From: Flaveria trinervia
Lineage: Eukaryota > Streptophyta > Magnoliopsida > Asterales > Asteraceae
Length of the DNA stretch: 64,000 nucleotides
Direction: 5' to 3'
Assembly: GCA_025506515.1 (NCBI GenBank)
Contig: CM046442.1
Span: 105,436,617-105,500,616, forward strand
Shown here: positions 60,712-64,000 of the stretch, piece by piece
Layout: each line of letters begins with the position of its first letter
How positions within the stretch are numbered: position 1 is the stretch's first letter
Notes under the pieces: model-generated
What the model was told of the DNA's origin: nothing
The model's database searches: none
Seen by the model: the letters and a program-made list of their open reading frames with translations, nothing else
Translations under genes and position numbers: made by a program

Positions 60712-62163
60712 GCATTTTGTAGAAATTTTATGATTTTGATGAACTTGGATTGAATTAAGGTTATAGGATGTTAGTTGATGCTAACGGATGGAAATTCATG
60801 TAGAACTTTTGATTTTGGCTCGGTTTTCGGGTACTTTCAATTAAAGGAAACATTTTGGTAAGTTAGTTTATAGATGATGATTTATGAATTCTTGATGAAA
60901 TATAGAAATTGGTATATGATGTTTAGAGCATAAGAATGGATTGGGAGTAATCGAATGTTGAAAACGCATCTTAGGAACATGCTTGCTATTTATGGAAACG
61001 TTTGTGTTCCAATGTGTTGATGAGTATAATATGTGTAGAACATGTTATCATGACATGATTAATGTTGGAATGATCATAGGAGCATGTTAGGAGACTTTGA
61101 ATGAATTTGTGAAACTTGTGTTCTTATGTTATAAATTAGGAAACTTTGGGCATGATGAAGAATCTAGAATATGTTAACATGTTATGGTGATTGTTAGAGG
61201 TATTTCATGCATAGTTGACATGTTTGTTGTGATATGATTCATAATCTTAAAATGGATTGCACGTGTGTAACGATATCATATTTTCCAAAATAGAAACTTT
61301 CTAAAATAGATTTCTAACATGAAACTTTATGTGAATCATTATTTGACTTATTTGAGCATGACTAAACATGTTTTCACTTATATGTGTCACCAACAGGTCG
61401 TCGGGTTAGTCCGGTTAACTTTGGTCAATAAAAGTCAACTTTTATAAAAAAGCTAAACTTATCAAACATTTCTTGAAAACGCTAACAGTTACATTGTTTG
61501 GATACAACGCTGTTCATCTTGACCATTGCGTACACATACTCATAGACCTACATTTGTTAGGTAACAATTTGCATTTGGCTTTTACATTTCATGTTTATAC
61601 TACGCACCCAAGGTGAGTTATCAGCCCCAGTTTACCTACTTTGTTTGGGGTTAAAGAAACATGTGTTCTAAACGCATTTTCATTTGATCGGTATTACTGT
61701 AATATCGCTTGTTTACTAGTCTTATACCATACTTAAGTTCTAATATTTGAACCATTAATGTACGTATTATAGCGTGGTAATTTTGAGTAGATCTACTGGG
61801 TCTGACAAATCCCACCGGTCTAGTCACGCTAGCATGACTGCATGCCAAACGAGTGTTTCATTGACCTAATTTTTGTTGCTGTGACCTAGTATTCACAGTC
61901 GAGGCCTTGATTTACATTATAATCTTTGATTTCTTACTTCATATAATTAGTAACTAGTTAAGTAGACTAGTTATCTACTTATATTACTTTGTTTACTGTA
62001 TCTGCTTACATTATGTTTTGTTTATCTAAACCTGTGAACTTATACACCTTGTGTTGACACTTTAGCATGTTTTTTTCAGGTTCTTAAGCGAGCACGGTTA
62101 GGATCACTGCATCATAACATTCATCATTGTTGTGTCAACCGAATACATTTACATTTTCTATCA
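60712..62163 (+). repeat. 3' LTR of the degenerate gypsy element, right part (probable)
   Basis: It lies between the truncated Copia edge and the next Copia LTR. Style and words (GGTGAGTTATCAG near 61613, TACTGGGTCTGACAAATCC near 61795) resemble the solo LTR at 12082-14893 (GTGAGTATTTCT, ATGGGCCTGACAAGCC), consistent with gypsy LTR sequence. There is no full-length partner in the window to prove the join. Confidence 0.5.
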
Positions 62164-62221
62164 ACTTATAGTTTATTTGTTTTGCGTGTGTTTGCACCAT
62201 TAAAATTACAAACTAATAATG

Positions 62222-62947
62222 TGATGCATGTATGTCCCTAGATCATGATTTGAAATGTAATGAATCTTGTCTGTCTGAGTATGATGTAATTTGTATTGAA
62301 TAATGAAATGACATAAATTGTTTGTTACTTGTGATGTTTAATATTTCATTAATGAGTCGTGATTGAATTCATTGGGTTTATGATTGTTTGAATGGTTGCA
62401 CATTATGTTATATTAATTAAAACATTCAAACTTAACTTAATGAAGTTCTCATGCGAATGGCCCATGCGAATGGACCACACGCATGAATAACTTCAGACGT
62501 CTGACTCAATCGCACGACTGAATCAGGAGACTGGATCAGTCATATGATTGACACATAAGATTGACTCAATCACACGACTAAACACTCAGTCGTGCGGAAG
62601 AATCAACCGCATGGTTCAATCGCATGACTGAACCATACTTATGGCCCAGTCGCACGAATGAACAATACTAACCTATAAATACAATCTAATTCGTGAAAAA
62701 CAAAAAATTGGGATCCCATTACTAATCAAGACGTACCCTAGCCGTCCAGAAACTTCCCAATTCGTTCTCCAAGTTCATAGAACACATTAGATCGATTCCC
62801 AATCGATTTCTAACGTTAGTTTCAATTCTTGATTGATTCTTCGTGTGTTCTCACTGATTGGATCGCCAATCAAATAGGATTCCGAACTATTTGATCTGGT
62901 TTACACGTTAATCTCTAGGTATTTCGGTCAAATACCAGGTCCTAACA
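62222..62947 (+). repeat. 5' LTR of the forward-strand Copia element
   Basis: It is 726 bp, begins TGATGCATG and ends CAGGTCCTAACA. A CpG array lies at about 62450-62680 (CGCACGACTGAAT, CATGCGAATGG, CAGTCGCACGAATG). Confidence 0.87.
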
Positions 62948-62949
62948 AG

Positions 62950-62961
62950 TGGTATCAGAGC
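62950..62961 (+). other. tRNA-Met primer-binding site
   Basis: TGGTATCAGAGC lies 2 nt after the LTR end and is an exact match to the tRNA-Met site. Confidence 0.9.
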
Positions 62962-63454
62962 TTTGACTCTTGATTACGTGTTGATTCAATCAAGATTGCA
63001 TAAAAGTTTGTGTTTTTGCACTAAAAACGCAATCTTTGGCATCAAAAGTGATCTTGGAAGTTCCCTGCTCATCGAAGTTTGGTTTATACGGACTTAGGCG
63101 ATTAGAACTTGTGAAATTTCGAATCTTTACGGCTGAAACCCGTCAAACCTAGAAATTTTCACAAAACAACAGCTTCAGTCGCACGAGTGACTCATTCGCA
63201 CGAGTGGACTCCATTCGCATTGCTCATATGCACGATTGGACATAGTCGCACCCTCATTCGGCCGACTGAACCGTTCGTTCGCATAGCTCATACGCACCAG
63301 ATTCATTCGCACGACTGAACCAATCGCCCAGTTCAGCAGCACGATTGAACCAGTCGCAGAGTTCATACACACGATTAGATCATTCGCATCCTTCAGTCGC
63401 ATCAGTGAAAGTTTGTTTGATTAGATTCTAAGTTTATTAGTCATAGAAGATCAG
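62962..63454 (+). promoter_or_regulatory. element leader with CpG near-palindrome array
   Basis: This is the untranslated stretch between PBS and gag. 63175-63405 holds about a dozen CATTCGCA, CAGTCGCACGA and GCACGATTGA words, the same vocabulary as the LTR. These would be in the 5' leader of the element RNA. Confidence 0.6.
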
Positions 63455-64000
63455 ATGTCAGCCTTTACTGCTAGGAAGGACTCAAGGATACAGAACCTGC
63501 TGTTGCTTGAGAGTGAGGTGGGTAATCACAATAACCACCAAAGCTTTTGACTTTAGATGAGTTTCCCCACTGGAAACAACGTTTTGAGATCTACCTTAAT
63601 GGAGTAGATCCTAATCTGTGGGAAGCCATTGAGATCGGTTATAGTACAACGGTGGGAGCTGATGGAGTTAAGCTAACGTTAAGCGAGATGACAGACGCAC
63701 AGAAAGGAAGTACAATGTAGAGAAAAGAGTTTATGCATTGATCACTCAGTCTATCCCCAAAGACATATTCCACCAGTATTCAGAGAACAAGCAGTCCAAG
63801 AAACTGTGGGATGAGCTAGAGAAGAGATATGATGGGAATGCGTCATTGAAGGCAATCAAGGCAAAGGAGTTAAAGAAGGAATTCGATAACTTCTCATCGA
63901 TTGGTAATGAAAGTTTAGATGAAGTCATAGACAGATTCTACCACTTGATGAGCGAATTGCATACACATGGAGTGGAAACGACTATGGAAGAGAAAGTAAG
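63455..64000 (+). pseudogene. Copia gag, 5' part, broken and cut by the window edge
   Basis: ATG 63455 starts MSAFTARKDSRIQNLLLLES, then the frame breaks within 100 bp (stop near 63549). The UBN2-type gag continues in other frames: FPHWKQRFEIYLNGVDPNLW (about 63563-63622), YALITQSIPKDIFHQY (about 63730-63780) and LWDELEKRYDGN (about 63803-63840). It resembles the UBN2 domain of Copia gag that binds RNA and assembles the particle. At least two frame changes are present. Confidence 0.78.

Larger units (their letters stand above)
47462..62163 (+). mobile_element. degenerate Ty3/gypsy element, internally deleted and split by a Copia insertion
   Basis: The partial 5' LTR (47462-47970) is fused to pol (47971-50790). 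The 3' LTR runs 50935-51744 and resumes at 60712 after a Copia insertion. LTR starts (TGACACCCG) and the first 500 bp match between the two LTRs. The right end is placed tentatively at 62163 (...TATCA), because ACTT follows there as it precedes 47462. Gag and protease are absent. Confidence 0.72.
62222..64000 (+). mobile_element. Copia element, forward strand, 5' part only (window edge)
   Basis: 5' LTR, PBS, leader with CpG array and gag start are present, and the rest lies beyond the window. The LTR is the same family as the reverse-strand element at 51745. The 5 bp before the LTR are TAATG; the matching TSD would lie outside the window. Confidence 0.85.

Overview
The window looks like repeat-rich intergenic DNA from a flowering plant around one host gene. 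The evidence is a gene with seven GT-AG exons, tRNA-Met-primed LTR retrotransposons, a chromovirus-type Ty3/gypsy element, a candidate Helitron and a CACTA-like element. A eudicot, perhaps of the daisy family, is my inference from the style of the repeats. It has not been tested by search.

Region by region: 1-405 is a reverse-strand remnant of a gypsy gag/protease. 1037-6628 is the only host gene I can support, a LIN37-like (MuvB/DREAM complex) protein. Its first exon carries a CCN microsatellite that puts the ATG out of frame with the conserved body. Intron 1 holds a likely non-autonomous Helitron. 6629-11453 is AT-rich with no recognisable gene. 11454-15594 is a CACTA-like element with a 3-bp target-site duplication (TSD), and a 2.8-kb solo LTR with its own 5-bp TSD sits inside it. 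That LTR contains a tRNA-derived SINE head.

From about 16500 to 32815 an old Copia element survives as three gag-region pieces. Two later insertions split it: a short non-autonomous LTR element (19425-21867, reverse strand, TSD ATTAT) and a complete but broken Ty3/gypsy chromovirus (22372-32052, TSD TGACC/TGACT). 34786-46857 is a 12-kb reverse-strand Copia element (TSD ATTTC) with gag, pol and a large extra coding region after pol. 47462-62163 is a gypsy element whose truncated 5' LTR is fused directly to pol. Its 3' LTR is split by a second reverse-strand Copia element (51745-60711), which lacks its 5' end and has lost integrase/RT sequence between two pol domains. At 62222 a forward-strand Copia element of that same LTR family begins and runs off the window.

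The feature most worth following is a vocabulary of short CpG-containing near-palindromes (TCGTRCGA cores with CAN/NTG flanks, and ATGCGGATGA-like words). They form arrays in the LTRs and the leader or spacer regions of at least two unrelated-looking Copia families, and a related word is arrayed in the gypsy LTRs. Nothing here is an operon or a defence or metabolic cluster. Nearly all coding matter outside the LIN37-like gene is degenerate retrotransposon sequence.
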